Shown here: piece by piece, positions 8,945-20,614 of the stretch
How the letters are laid out: every line of letters begins with the position of its first letter
Position numbering within the stretch: the stretch's first letter is position 1
From: Brevibacterium oceani
GTDB lineage: Bacteria; Actinomycetota; Actinomycetes; Actinomycetales; Brevibacteriaceae
Length of the DNA: 64,000 bases
Assembly: GCF_013623835.1 (NCBI RefSeq)
Contig: NZ_JABKDE010000006.1
Span: 124,001-188,000 of the forward strand
Direction of reading: 5' to 3'
The notes under the pieces: generated by a model
What the model was told of the DNA's origin: nothing
Database searches by the model: none
The model's input: the letters and a program-made list of their open reading frames with translations, nothing else
Position numbers and translations under genes: made by a program

Positions 8945-9241
8945 TCATCTGAAGCGTTCGAAGCAGCGCGGGTGCCAGTGCCGCCGGCTGTCGACTCCGA
9001 TCTCCACTCCGTGCCTGGCCTCCTGTCGCCAGGCGACGATGTGAGTCGAGGACGCACTGACCTCGCGTCCGCAACCGGGGCACACGTAGACCTTGCCGGA
9101 ATCGCTGCCTCGCACCGTCTGCACCGACCAGGTCCCGTCCGAAAGTGAGCGGCTGGTGCGCATCCCGGACACCGCATCAGAGAGGTCTCTGGGACTCCGC
9201 TGCCATTTGTTCGTGAGACGCGAGGATGAAGATCGTGGCAT
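8945..9241 (-). CDS. Small zinc-ribbon protein next to nucS
   Basis: The 98-residue protein has a basic, disordered N-terminal half ([16 protein letters not shown]) and then a CPGC knuckle followed by HIVAW...H..CF, which together could bind one zinc. Homologues in streptomycetes carry the misleading label ATP/GTP-binding protein; no P-loop is present. It is divergent from nucS with about 30 bp between the starts, so the two share a promoter region. A role in DNA repair is suggested only by this pairing. Confidence 0.75.
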   Translation of the reverse strand: MPRSSSSRLTNKWQRSPRDLSDAVSGMRTSRSLSDGTWSVQTVRGSDSGKVYVCPGCGREVSASSTHIVAWRQEARHGVEIGVDSRRHWHPRCFERFR

Positions 9242-9271
9242 TGGCCCATTGTCTCACGTAGGCTGAAGCGC

Positions 9272-9967
9272 GTGCGTCTTGTCATTGCCGAATGCTCCGT
9301 TGATTATGCCGGTCGTCTGACCGCCCACCTCCCGATGGCTACCCGCCTCATCATGCTCAAGGCAGACGGGTCGATCCTCATCCATTCCGACGGCGGTTCA
9401 TACAAGCCGCTCAACTGGATGACTCCCCCGTGTACGATCCGGCACGTCGAGCCGGACGCCGAGCAGACGGCCGCCGGTCTGACCGAGTTGTGGGAGGTCT
9501 CCCAGACGAAGACCGGTGATCGTCTCATCATCTCCATCGCCGAGGTGATCTCCGATGACAGCTACGAGTTCGGGGTCGATCCCGGTCTGGTCAAAGACGG
9601 CGTCGAGGCGCATCTGCAGGAGCTGTTGGCCGAGCATATCGAGACCCTCGGCACCGGATACAGCCTCGTCCGCCGCGAATACATGACAGCGATCGGTCCG
9701 GTCGACATCCTGGCCAAGGACAGCGTGCAGAAGTCCGTAGCGATCGAGATCAAACGTCGCGGAGACATCGATGGGGTCGAACAGCTCACGCGCTACCTCG
9801 AGCTGATGAACCGTGATCCTCTGCTCAGCCCTGTCGAAGGGGTATTCGCCGCTCAGGAGATCAAGCCCCAGGCGCGGACGCTCGCCGAGGACCGCGGCAT
9901 CCGCTGCGTCGTCCTCGACTACGACGCTCTGCGCGGTATGGACGACCCGGATTCACGCCTCTTCTGA
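9272..9967 (+). CDS. nucS: Mismatch-specific endonuclease NucS/EndoMS
   Basis: The 231-residue protein is a full-length NucS. The N-terminal dimerisation and DNA-binding domain opens [16 protein letters not shown]. The C-terminal RecB-like nuclease has PVDILAKD and AIEIKRRG, which supply the PD-(D/E)xK Asp, Glu and Lys. The last residues [17 protein letters not shown] resemble a beta-clamp-linked tail. NucS makes a double-strand break at G-T, G-G and T-T mismatches and replaces MutS/MutL in most actinobacteria. The start is a GTG. Confidence 0.95.
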   Translation: MRLVIAECSVDYAGRLTAHLPMATRLIMLKADGSILIHSDGGSYKPLNWMTPPCTIRHVEPDAEQTAAGLTELWEVSQTKTGDRLIISIAEVISDDSYEFGVDPGLVKDGVEAHLQELLAEHIETLGTGYSLVRREYMTAIGPVDILAKDSVQKSVAIEIKRRGDIDGVEQLTRYLELMNRDPLLSPVEGVFAAQEIKPQARTLAEDRGIRCVVLDYDALRGMDDPDSRLF

Positions 9968-10060
9968 TCGGATGATGTGCCTCTTTTCGGCTGTCTCAGC
10001 CCGGGGTGGTCTTCGGCTGGTCAGAGCCGCGCCGTCCTACCTCACGCCTTAACGCTGGAC

Positions 10061-10236
10061 CTCTGCCGTCGTTCAAGGCCACGCGCGTCCGTCGACCACT
10101 CGCGCCTGTCCTCTGCGGTCGTTCAACGCCACGCGCGTCCGTCGACCACACGCGCCTGTCCTCTGCCGTCGTTCAAGGCGGAACACCTCTGTCGAGTCAT
10201 GCACCGATCTAGAGACGTTTTCCGCCTTGAGCGAGG
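10061..10236 (+). repeat. Left cluster of REP-like repeats
   Basis: Two 50-bp units (10061-10110 and 10111-10160) are contiguous and differ at three positions. A third, diverged copy follows at 10161-10210. All share a core of the form CGTTCAAGSCS then GCGCGTCYGTCGA. An inverted copy (TTCCGCCTTGAGCG, 10220-10233) follows and can pair with CGTTCAAGGCGGAA at 10170-10183 with one mismatch, giving a hairpin just past the stop of the 10244-11308 gene. The same core recurs in opposite orientation at 11401-11512. There are no spacers, so this is not a CRISPR array. It fills most of the space between nucS and the nuclease-like gene. Confidence 0.85.
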
Positions 10237-10243
10237 TCGCGGA

Positions 10244-11308
10244 TCACACTTCCCGCTGCCGTCTCTCGTCGACGACCACGCGCCGGCGCACAGTTTCCTT
10301 GATGCGCAGAAAGGCGTCGGCGGTGAACAGCTCGCTCCAGCGGATCCGAAAGACCATCCACCCTTCGTTGCGGAGCGTATACTCGCGACTCCTCTCGCGT
10401 TCGAACGACTGCTGAGGATCGCCGCCGTCGAGGTGGTACTTCGCCGCTCCGTCGACCTCCGCGATCACTTTGGCGCGGACATCTGCGAAATCCGTCCGTG
10501 CCAGATGCTTGCCGCTCTCATCGCAGATGTCGACCTGCGGTTCGAATCCGGAGATCGAATGCTCAACGAAGCGCACCGCGCAGATCGACTCCGCCACACT
10601 CTCCCGGCGACTGTCGATGTTGTCGAGCGCGGTCAGGATCTTCCGAGTGCCAGTGCGAACCGGGTGGGATTCGAAATAGGTCCGGATCTCATTGGACGTC
10701 AGGACCGATTCGCGCACCGCGGAGTCGAGCACTGCCACGGAGAATGCCAGTGGGCAGTCGCGAGCGATGTCGAGCATTGTCTGCAGTACGGTCGTGACCG
10801 GAATCCCATTGACGATCTCATGCGCACCGTTGTCCATCGACCGACGCCTGACCAGCATGTTCGCCAGACGCACGCCGTAGCGGGGATTGACCGATTCAGC
10901 GTAAACCTCGCTCCGGTCGATATAGGGAATCGGAAGGGCGTGGACGACGAGTGCGCTGCGGTGGGAGAACACCGAGTCCGGAGGAATGCGATCGACATAT
11001 GATCGGACCAGGATCCTCACATCCTCGGCACGCTTGCGCTGGCCCTTCGCCTCCTTGGGCAGAGTCGTCCTGGAAGCCTCGGCGATCGCGGCGACGAAGC
11101 TGTGTGCAGGATTGTCACACACTGTCGTGACGAGGTAGCGACCCCGTTCCAGCCGCCGCAGACAGCATCGCTCAGCCGCTTTGATTCGATGACAGTCCCA
11201 CCCCGCGGCGTTGAGAGCGGCCGTCGTCAGACATCCATACATGCCACCCAGCATGAGCGACCGGACCGTGCCGTGGCCACCCCGAGAATTCGCCCTGTGG
11301 ATAATCAT
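10244..11308 (-). CDS. AbiEi-like / DUF559-type protein with putative PD-(D/E)xK nuclease domain
   Basis: The start is uncertain: ATG at 11308 (354 residues) or GTG at 11347 (367); neither has a good ribosome site. The N-terminal 80 residues have the pattern CLTTAALNAAGW...RRLERGRYLV, like the AbiEi antitoxin winged helix. The middle contains VTTVLQTMLDIARDCP. The C-terminus resembles DUF559/Vsr endonucleases: RTDFAD, then VIAEVDGAAKYH, then ERSREYTLRNEGWMVFRIRW, which supply the Asp, Glu and later basic residues of a PD-(D/E)xK core. Such proteins are common and multicopy in Micrococcales, with no proven function. It interrupts the conserved space between murA and nucS and is bracketed by REP-like repeats. 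I see no toxin-like partner next to it. Confidence 0.7.
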   Translation of the reverse strand: MIIHRANSRGGHGTVRSLMLGGMYGCLTTAALNAAGWDCHRIKAAERCCLRRLERGRYLVTTVCDNPAHSFVAAIAEASRTTLPKEAKGQRKRAEDVRILVRSYVDRIPPDSVFSHRSALVVHALPIPYIDRSEVYAESVNPRYGVRLANMLVRRRSMDNGAHEIVNGIPVTTVLQTMLDIARDCPLAFSVAVLDSAVRESVLTSNEIRTYFESHPVRTGTRKILTALDNIDSRRESVAESICAVRFVEHSISGFEPQVDICDESGKHLARTDFADVRAKVIAEVDGAAKYHLDGGDPQQSFERERSREYTLRNEGWMVFRIRWSELFTADAFLRIKETVRRRVVVDERRQREV

Positions 11309-11400
11309 CGACTCGTGCGCACAGGTGGCGAGTTCTACGTCCTGCACGCTGACGAAGTGGCGCTATAGAGCTGTCTGCGGGGAGAAATGCAACCGTCGGC

Positions 11401-11512
11401 AGACCTCGTTCAAGGGGAAGCGCACATCGCGAGCCGTCGACCGTTCCACAGACGCGCTCCGGCTTGAACGAGCAAAAGACGACTCGACAGACGCGCGTCG
11501 GCTTGAATGAGC
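11401..11512 (-). repeat. Right cluster of REP-like repeats
   Basis: On the minus strand two units begin at 11512 and 11473 (39-bp period), each with a TTCAAGCCG core then GCGCGTCTGT. A plus-oriented partial copy (CTCGTTCAAG, 11405-11414) pairs with TTGAACGAG at 11465-11473. The core matches the left cluster at 10061-10236, but the main copies face the other way, so the gene between them is flanked by inverted clusters. The rest of 11348-11565 holds a possible promoter for the nuclease-like gene (TATAGC near 11360) and nothing else that I recognise. Confidence 0.8.
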
Positions 11513-11565
11513 GTAGCGAAGAAGAGCCTGGGCAAGTCTGGCGGGGCCCGATCGTGGGTGGCGGG

Positions 11566-12879
11566 CTACTCGAAACTGAGGACGTCGCGCTTCTCGACGC
11601 GTTCGATGTCGACGCCGAGGCTGCGCAGGTTGGCCACGAAGTTCTCGTAGCCGCGCTCGATGTGATCGATGCCCGACACCTCGGTCACTCCCCCGGCACG
11701 CAGGGCAGCCATGACGAGACCGGCCCCGGCGCGGATATCCGAGGCCTCGACTTCGGCGCCGGAGAGGCTCTCACTGCCGGTGACGAGCGCATGGTTGCCG
11801 TCGATGCGCACCTTCGCGCCGAGGCGGGCGATCTCCTGGACGAATCGCCACCGAGCCTCGAACAGATTCTCCGAGAGCAGTCCGATGCCGTCGGACACCG
11901 AGTTGAGGGCGATGACGAACGGCTGGAGGTCGGTGGGGAAACCGGGGAACGGCATGGTGGCGACCCTGATCGCATGCGGACGTTCGGCTCCGATCACGCG
12001 GAAGCCGTGACCGATGGTCCCATCGCCGAGGCTGATCTCACCGAGGTCATCGACGCTCGCCCCGGAATCCCTGAGCTTGAGCCCGATGTTCGGCATGAGT
12101 TCGAGCCCGACGCCGCGAACGGTGACGTCGCCGCCGCTGAGTGCGGCGCCGAAGGCGAACGTGCCGGCGACGATGCGGTCGCCCACCGTCCGGTGGGTCA
12201 CCGGTCGCAGCGCTGAGACGCCGGTGATGGTGAGTTCGGAGGTTCCGATGCCGTCGATGTCCGCGCCCATCTCGACGAGCATCGTGCAGATGTCGACGAT
12301 CTCCGGTTCGCGGGCGGCATTCGAGATCGTCGTCGATCCCTGCGCCAGCGTGGCGGCCATGACGAGGTTCTCGGTGGCTCCCACCGAGGGAAATTCGAGG
12401 ACGATCTCGGTTCCGCGCAGACCGTCGGGGGCTTCGGCGACGAAATAGCCATGATCGAGGTGTACCTCGGCGCCGAGGGCTTCGAGCCCGGCTTGGTGCA
12501 TGTCGAGGCCGCGCGAACCGATGGCGTCGCCACCGGGAAGAGCGACGTGGGCTGCGCGCATTCGCGCGGTCAGCGGGCCGAGCACGGAGATCGACGCGCG
12601 CATCGCACGGACCAGTTCGTAGTCGGCTCGGATCCCGACCTCGTCGGGCACATCGATGCTCACAACCCCGGCTGCGGAATCGTAGTCGACTTCGCAGCCG
12701 AGCCGTACGAGGAGTTCGACCATGATCCTCACATCGAGGATCGCAGGAACATTCGTGATAGTAGTCCGACCGACGGCCAGCAGGCTGGCCGCCATGAGCT
12801 TGAGAACACTGTTCTTCGCGCCCCTGACGTCGATGACGCCGTGCAGACGCGACGGACCTGTCAAACGGAAGACATCCAT
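11566..12879 (-). CDS. murA: UDP-N-acetylglucosamine 1-carboxyvinyltransferase MurA (Asp-type)
   Basis: MurA transfers enolpyruvate from PEP to UDP-GlcNAc, the first committed step of peptidoglycan synthesis. The protein has 437 residues from the ATG at 12879 and starts [14 protein letters not shown], followed by the [10 protein letters not shown] substrate loop. The catalytic loop reads [13 protein letters not shown]: the usual Cys (Cys115 in E. coli, LPGGCxIG) is Asp. In M. tuberculosis the same change makes the enzyme insensitive to fosfomycin, so intrinsic resistance is expected. The start overlaps the DUF2550 stop as TGATG. A longer frame upstream of 12879 lies inside DUF2550 and is rejected. 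Confidence 0.93.
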   Translation of the reverse strand: MDVFRLTGPSRLHGVIDVRGAKNSVLKLMAASLLAVGRTTITNVPAILDVRIMVELLVRLGCEVDYDSAAGVVSIDVPDEVGIRADYELVRAMRASISVLGPLTARMRAAHVALPGGDAIGSRGLDMHQAGLEALGAEVHLDHGYFVAEAPDGLRGTEIVLEFPSVGATENLVMAATLAQGSTTISNAAREPEIVDICTMLVEMGADIDGIGTSELTITGVSALRPVTHRTVGDRIVAGTFAFGAALSGGDVTVRGVGLELMPNIGLKLRDSGASVDDLGEISLGDGTIGHGFRVIGAERPHAIRVATMPFPGFPTDLQPFVIALNSVSDGIGLLSENLFEARWRFVQEIARLGAKVRIDGNHALVTGSESLSGAEVEASDIRAGAGLVMAALRAGGVTEVSGIDHIERGYENFVANLRSLGVDIERVEKRDVLSFE

Positions 12880-13346
12880 CAGGTGAAACGTCCCATCGTC
12901 GGATTGAAACCGGGAGGCGAGGACTCCAGCCACGAGGCCATCGTGGACAGCGACTCGGTGTCCATCGCCAACGACACCGAACGCGGACGACCATCCGCCT
13001 TGCCGTAGGAGCAGTCGACGACGACGGCATCGGGCAGAACCGAGTACTGCTCCCCCGAGGTCGGCTTGCGCCGCACGAGGATGTCGAGGTCGGCCCGCGG
13101 CAACCGGAATGCCGCCCGCCGGGTCAAAGCGAACACCGGATACCAGTCCAGGGACGCTACCGAGAAGACCGCGACACCCAAACGCCAACGTGGGCGAGAA
13201 GAATACTCCTCGCCCACGTTGATGGAACAGTCGAAAGCACCCGAGAGCTTCGAGATCGACCTGCGTCGGATCGTCACGACGACGATCAGAGCAAGCGCTA
13301 GTCCTACCAATGAGAGCAGAACGATCAGCAGGACAGAAGGGTTCAC
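12879..13346 (-). CDS. DUF2550 membrane-anchored protein
   Basis: From the GTG at 13346 it has 155 residues. One N-terminal transmembrane helix ([20 protein letters not shown]) is followed by a basic RRRS and a soluble beta-rich domain with [22 protein letters not shown]2550 follows atpC in many actinobacteria, as here, and its function is unknown. An ATG at 13397 would overlap atpC by 29 bp and adds nothing homologous. The gene is in the atp operon and its stop overlaps murA, so it may be coupled to murA translation. Confidence 0.8.
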   Translation of the reverse strand: MNPSVLLIVLLSLVGLALALIVVVTIRRRSISKLSGAFDCSINVGEEYSSRPRWRLGVAVFSVASLDWYPVFALTRRAAFRLPRADLDILVRRKPTSGEQYSVLPDAVVVDCSYGKADGRPRSVSLAMDTESLSTMASWLESSPPGFNPTMGRFT

Positions 13347-13368
13347 GGTTGCCAGTGTAACGCGCAGA

Positions 13369-13629
13369 TCAGAGAAGTTCGGCCTGATCAGCGGCAATGA
13401 TCACGCGATTGTTCTCCACCGAGAGGAAACCACCATCAGCCTTGACCCTGATGGTCTCCTCACCGGTGGTGAGAATCCGCGCCTCGCCATCGGCGACGAC
13501 ACCCAGGACAGGCTCATGACCTGCCAGGATGCCGATCTCGCCGTCGAGAGTGCGGGCGATGACGCGCTTGGCCTCACCGACCCACACTTCGCGATCGGCA
13601 GCCACGACATTCACTTCGAGTGTCGCCAT
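13369..13629 (-). CDS. atpC: F0F1 ATP synthase epsilon subunit, short form
   Basis: At 86 residues it contains only the N-terminal beta-sandwich (MATLEVNVVAADREVWVGEA ... GILAGHEPVLGVV). It ends at AADQAELL, before the C-terminal two-helix domain found in 130-residue epsilons. That missing domain carries the inhibitory function in E. coli and the Bacillus ATP-binding site. No shifted frame downstream restores it. The protein joins the central stalk with gamma and the c-ring. It lies 3 bp after atpD. Confidence 0.93.
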   Translation of the reverse strand: MATLEVNVVAADREVWVGEAKRVIARTLDGEIGILAGHEPVLGVVADGEARILTTGEETIRVKADGGFLSVENNRVIIAADQAELL

Positions 13630-13632
13630 GGC

Positions 13633-16040
<2,408 letters not shown>

Positions 16041-16071
16041 CAGTTCTTCCTTTCGCCGTTACGGAACAGGT

Positions 16072-17706
16072 TCAACGCTTCTGCCGAACGATCTGCTCCT
16101 GCTCGACATCATCCGCAGAGGCAGCGGCGGTGTCTTCGCTGCCGGCCTTCGATCCACCCTGATCCGAGCTGACGAACTCTTCGGAGAATCCGGCCAGAGC
16201 GGACTTGAGCTCTTCGGTGGTGTCGTCATCGAGCTTGAGGGTCTCACGAATGGTCGTGAAGATCCCGGTCTTGCGTTCGATGTACTCGTGGAGCTCGGAT
16301 TCGTACCGCAGGACATCCTCGACAGGGATCTCGTCGAGGTAGCCGTTGGTGCCGGCGAAGATCGACACGGTCTGCTTCTCGAACGGCATCGGAGCGTACT
16401 GACCCTGCTTGAGCAGCTCGGTCAGACGTGCGCCGCGAGCCAGATCGCGCTTCGTGGCCTCGTCGAGGTCGGAGGCGAACATCGCAAACGCCTCGAGCGA
16501 CCGGTACTGAGCCAGCGAGATCTTCAGCGTTCCGGAGACGCCCTTGAGCGCCTTCGTCTGTGCGGCACCGCCAACGCGGGAGACGGACACACCGACGTCG
16601 ACAGCGGGGCGCTGACCGGCGTTGAAGAGGTCCGACTGCAGGAAGATCTGACCGTCGGTGATCGAGATGACGTTGGTCGGGATGAACGCTCCGACGTCGT
16701 TGGCCTTGGTCTCGATGATCGGCAGACCGGTCATCGAACCGCCGCCGAGCTCGTCGGAGAGCTTCGCGCAGCGTTCGAGCAGACGCGAGTGCAGGTAGAA
16801 GACGTCACCCGGGTAGGCCTCGCGGCCCGGCGGACGACGCAGGAGCAGCGACACCGCACGGTAGGCCTCGGCCTGCTTCGACAGGTCGTCGAACACGATG
16901 AGGACGTGCTTGCCGTCGTACATCCAGTGCTGACCGATGGCAGAACCGGCGTAGGGCGCCAGGTACTTGTAGCCGGCGGGGTCGGAAGCGGGCGAGGACA
17001 CGATCGTCGTGTATTCGAGCGCGCCGGCCTCTTCGAGGCTGCGGCGGACGCCGGCGATCGTGGAGCCCTTCTGGCCGACGGCGACGTAGATGCAGCGGAC
17101 CTGCTTCTTCGGGTCGCCGGTCTCCCAGTTGGCCTTCTGATTGATGATCGTGTCGATGGCCAGAGCGGTCTTACCGGTCTTGCGGTCGCCGATGATCAGC
17201 TGACGCTGTCCGCGTCCCACCGGGATCATCGCGTCGATGCTCTTGTAGCCAGTCTGCATCGGCTCGCGCACTTCCTGGCGATCCATCACGCCTGCGGCCT
17301 GGAGCTCGAGCTCACGACGACCGACGGTTTCGATGTCGCCGAGACCGTCGACGGGACGACCCAGCGGATCGACGACGCGACCGAGGTATCCGTCGCCGAC
17401 CGGGATCGAGAGGACCTCGCCGGTGCGGTAGACGTTCTGTTCTTCGGCGATTCCGGAGAATTCACCGAGGATGACGACGCCGATCTCCCGTTCGTCGAGG
17501 TTCTGGGCCAGACCCAGGGTGCCGTCTTCGAAACGGAGGAGTTCGTTGGCCATGGTTCCGGGCAGACCGGAGACGTGGGCGATGCCGTCACCAGCGGTGA
17601 CGACCTTGCCGACCTCGGTCTTCTCCGAGCTCTCCGGGTTGTACGAATCAACGAACTTCCCGAGAGCGTCCCGGATCTCTTCCGGGCGAATTGTCAGTTC
17701 CGCCAT
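16072..17706 (-). CDS. atpA: F0F1 ATP synthase alpha subunit
   Basis: The 544-residue non-catalytic nucleotide-binding subunit begins [22 protein letters not shown]. It has the P-loop [13 protein letters not shown] and the [20 protein letters not shown] segment. The C-terminal 35 residues are an acidic Ser/Gln tail ending QEQIVRQKR, longer than in E. coli, as in several actinobacteria. It forms the F1 hexamer with beta. Confidence 0.96.
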   Translation of the reverse strand: MAELTIRPEEIRDALGKFVDSYNPESSEKTEVGKVVTAGDGIAHVSGLPGTMANELLRFEDGTLGLAQNLDEREIGVVILGEFSGIAEEQNVYRTGEVLSIPVGDGYLGRVVDPLGRPVDGLGDIETVGRRELELQAAGVMDRQEVREPMQTGYKSIDAMIPVGRGQRQLIIGDRKTGKTALAIDTIINQKANWETGDPKKQVRCIYVAVGQKGSTIAGVRRSLEEAGALEYTTIVSSPASDPAGYKYLAPYAGSAIGQHWMYDGKHVLIVFDDLSKQAEAYRAVSLLLRRPPGREAYPGDVFYLHSRLLERCAKLSDELGGGSMTGLPIIETKANDVGAFIPTNVISITDGQIFLQSDLFNAGQRPAVDVGVSVSRVGGAAQTKALKGVSGTLKISLAQYRSLEAFAMFASDLDEATKRDLARGARLTELLKQGQYAPMPFEKQTVSIFAGTNGYLDEIPVEDVLRYESELHEYIERKTGIFTTIRETLKLDDDTTEELKSALAGFSEEFVSSDQGGSKAGSEDTAAASADDVEQEQIVRQKR

Positions 17707-17787
17707 CTGGTTTCCCTGCTTCCTTTACTCAAATCTTGCGTCCGACGACCGGTGGGCCGCCTATGCCGGAGGAGCCGGCCACTTGTG

Positions 17788-18597
17788 TCAACCTGCGAGC
17801 TTGCGCTGCACATCGGCCAGTCGATCGGCCACGGTGGAGTTCATCATCTCGTCGCCGACCTGGACCCGGACTCCCCCGAGGACACTGGGGTCGACCTGAA
17901 CATTGAGCACGAGTTCGCGACCGTAGCTCGCCGACAGGGCCGACTGCAGCTTCTCGGTCTGCGCCTCGGTCAGCGGCTTGGCGACGGTGACGTCCGCAAC
18001 CGAGCGCTGCTGCCGGGCCGCGAGGATGTCGCTGTACTGATCGAGTGCGGTCGCCACGCGGAGGCCGCGCGGATGCAGTGCCGCCTGAACGATCAGGGTG
18101 ATGGTGTCGGGGCTGGCCTTGCCGGAGAGCAGATCGGAGACGAGGCTCCGCTTGGTCTCCGCCGGCGCGTCCGAATCGAGAGCACGAGCGAGTCCGTGCT
18201 CCGATTCCAGCAGGCGCGCGAAACGGAAGACTTCCTCTTCGACCTGACCGAGTTCGCCATTGCCCTGGGCAGCGGCTGCCACGGAAGTCACGCCTGCGAC
18301 TTCCAGGCTCGTGACCAGATCCTGGGTCCGAGCCCACCGCTGGCCGACGGCCGCATCCACGATGCGCAGAACCGCATCGCCGGTCCGAGTCGAGAACAGA
18401 GTCCGCAGCAGCTGCTGCTTCTTCTCGGCCGACTCGGACGAGTCCGCCAAGGCCTTGCGCAGCCCGACACTCTCCGCCAGCACTCCCACGACGGCGAGTG
18501 TGCCTTCACCGATGCCTCGGGGGTCGCCCGCCGAGATCTCGGAGTTCGCGGTTTCGAGAACGGCCTGCAGGGACAGTCTGCTCGACTGGAGCATCAC
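17788..18597 (-). CDS. atpH: F0F1 ATP synthase delta subunit
   Basis: The 269-residue protein is about 90 residues longer than E. coli delta, as is usual for non-mycobacterial actinobacteria. It has an extended N-terminal helical part and the C-terminal ELVLNVQVDPSVLGGVRVQVGDEM motif of the family. It joins F1 to the peripheral stalk b subunit. The start overlaps the end of atpF by 4 bp. Confidence 0.95.
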   Translation of the reverse strand: MMLQSSRLSLQAVLETANSEISAGDPRGIGEGTLAVVGVLAESVGLRKALADSSESAEKKQQLLRTLFSTRTGDAVLRIVDAAVGQRWARTQDLVTSLEVAGVTSVAAAAQGNGELGQVEEEVFRFARLLESEHGLARALDSDAPAETKRSLVSDLLSGKASPDTITLIVQAALHPRGLRVATALDQYSDILAARQQRSVADVTVAKPLTEAQTEKLQSALSASYGRELVLNVQVDPSVLGGVRVQVGDEMMNSTVADRLADVQRKLAG

Positions 18598-19145
18598 GCC
18601 CCCTTGACCGGCTGTGCGGAGGAGTCGGACTCGAGATCGGCGATGAAGCGATCGACCACGTTGGCCGAGCGCTGATCATCGGTGAGCGACTCACCGACGA
18701 TGCGCGAAGCCAGGTCCGTGGCCAGGGTGCCGACCTCGGAACGCAGCTGCACCATGGCGGCCTGGCGTTCGGCGTCGATCTGGGTCTGTGCCGTTGCGAT
18801 GATGCGATCAGCCTCGGTATGAGCCTGCGCCTTCATGTCGGCGATGATCTGAGCGCCCTCTTCCTGAGCCTCGGCGCGCAGTCGTGCAGCCTCTGCACGA
18901 CCGTCGGCGAGCTGCTTCTGATACTCGGCCAGAGCCTGATCGGCTTCGGCCTGGACCTTCTCAGCCTTCTCAATGCCCCCCTGAATGCGCTCGGCGCGCT
19001 CATCGAGGGTCTTGTTGAAGGCCGGCAGGACGTACTTCCAGACAACCAGGAAGACGATCAGCAGGCAGACGGCACTCCAGACGATGTCGTACAGCGCGGG
19101 GAGAAGCGGGTTCTCCTCGGATGCGACGATGGTAACCGGAGTCAT
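18594..19145 (-). CDS. atpF: F0F1 ATP synthase b subunit
   Basis: The 183-residue protein has one N-terminal membrane helix (ALYDIVWSAVCLLIVFLVVW) followed by a long charged amphipathic helix (ERAERIQGGIEKAEKVQAEA onwards) that forms the peripheral stalk dimer. The C-terminal IVGESLTDDQRSANVVDRF contacts delta. It lies 19 bp after atpE. Confidence 0.95.
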   Translation of the reverse strand: MTPVTIVASEENPLLPALYDIVWSAVCLLIVFLVVWKYVLPAFNKTLDERAERIQGGIEKAEKVQAEADQALAEYQKQLADGRAEAARLRAEAQEEGAQIIADMKAQAHTEADRIIATAQTQIDAERQAAMVQLRSEVGTLATDLASRIVGESLTDDQRSANVVDRFIADLESDSSAQPVKGA

Positions 19146-19164
19146 CTTTCAGTCCTCTTCGAGA

Positions 19165-19404
<240 letters not shown>

Positions 19405-19468
19405 TCATAATGGAGTCGGGTGGTTGGCCCGACCGTGCAACTCGTGAGTTACGGTTCTGGGAGCTATC

Positions 19469-20281
19469 TCAGTGGTCGTCCGAGATAGCGGCATTGATGT
19501 AGACGCAGGCAAGCAGAGCGAAGATGTACGCCTGCAGGACGACGACCAGCATCTCGAGGAGGAAGACGAACATTCCTCCAGCGAAGGTGAGGATGGAGAA
19601 GAACTGGAACCCGTTCGACGCGTCGAAGAGGAAGAAGCTGGTCGCCGAGAAGCAGAGGACGAGCAGCAGGTGGCCGACCATCATGTTCGCGAAGAGTCGA
19701 ATGGCAAGCGTGAACGGCTGGGTGACGAACTTCGTGATGAATTCGATCGGGATGAGCAGGATGTGCATGGCCGGCGGAACGCCGGGCAGGATGAGCGCAT
19801 CCTTGAGGTAGCGGCCGAGGCCCTTCTCGGCGATGCCTGCCCAGTGGTAGGTCACGTAGACGACGAGCGTGAGGACGATCGGCAGTCCGATGACGCCGGT
19901 GCCGGGCATGTTGAGGAACGGGATGAGCTTCGTGACGTTCCAGAACAGGATGCCGAAGAAGATCGCCACGATGAGCGGCATGAACTTCTTCGCCTTGTCC
20001 TTGCCCATCGTGTCCTCGGCGATGCCGACGGTGACGAATTCCATGGCGAGTTCCATCGCCGACTGGAAGCGCGTGGGAACGAGCTTCATCCGCTTGGCCC
20101 ACACCGCGAGGAGGATGACGACGGCCACCGTAGCGAGGATACGGATGGCCATCACGCGATTCATCTCGAACGGAGTGCCCTCGAAGAGGAATGCCGCCGG
20201 AAAGAATTCCGCCATCGATGGCGCGTGAAAGCCGCCTTCAGCAGCACTGATCGTTGTGTTCGCGGCGTTGAGTGTTCCCAC
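19469..20281 (-). CDS. atpB: F0F1 ATP synthase a subunit
   Basis: The 270-residue integral membrane subunit has five to six transmembrane segments. The essential Arg lies in PFTLAIRLFANMMVGHLLL, which faces the c-ring Glu60, and the C-terminal AYIFALLACVYINAAI completes the proton channel. It is the first structural gene of the operon, with a 79-bp gap to atpE that contains a small hairpin (GTCGGG with CCCGAC). Confidence 0.96.
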   Translation of the reverse strand: MGTLNAANTTISAAEGGFHAPSMAEFFPAAFLFEGTPFEMNRVMAIRILATVAVVILLAVWAKRMKLVPTRFQSAMELAMEFVTVGIAEDTMGKDKAKKFMPLIVAIFFGILFWNVTKLIPFLNMPGTGVIGLPIVLTLVVYVTYHWAGIAEKGLGRYLKDALILPGVPPAMHILLIPIEFITKFVTQPFTLAIRLFANMMVGHLLLVLCFSATSFFLFDASNGFQFFSILTFAGGMFVFLLEMLVVVLQAYIFALLACVYINAAISDDH

Positions 20282-20614
20282 GTTGTTATTTCTCTCCCAT
20301 GGTCAAGGGCCTTGATGGCCTGGCCTTGGCCGCGCAGTCAACGCACGGCTTGAGGTTCAGGAGCGACAGAGGGCGAACTTGCGCCCTAGCACCGCAACTA
20401 CTCTACCAATTGTAGAGAGTCACCGACAAATTCATCAGGCTTCTCTGTGCAATTTCTGTCAGCGATTTTATCCGACACGTCATCACCTGGTCGACAGGGG
20501 CTTCGCAGGGGTTACCGAACAGTCAGCTGATCGGCCGTTCGAATCAGAACCGGCACGCTGCCGACGATACGTCCCGGCGAGGACAGCCGAACCGGAAGCC
20601 CGCTGTCACACCCC
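20282..20614 (-). other. 333-bp intergenic region: atp operon promoter and leader
   Basis: This gap lies between atpI and atpB on the same strand. It is clearly more AT-rich than its flanks and has no supported gene. On the minus strand it holds the promoter at 20400-20429, an overlapping palindrome (20401-20417), a GGGCG-N6-CGCCC hairpin at 20371-20386 in the predicted leader, and a leader of about 110 bases before atpB. Confidence 0.65.
20400..20429 (-). promoter_or_regulatory. Likely atpB promoter with palindrome
   Basis: On the minus strand TTGTCG (20429-20424) and TAGAGT (20405-20400) are separated by 18 bp. The same TAGAGT -10 recurs before the YceI gene and the initiator tRNA. A palindrome CTCTAC-N5-GTAGAG (20401-20417) overlaps the -10 and the spacer, a position where a bound repressor would block polymerase. 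Confidence 0.55.

Noticed and set aside
10061..10210. CRISPR array
   Set aside because: The 50-bp units are directly contiguous with no spacers, only two are near-identical, and no cas gene is present.
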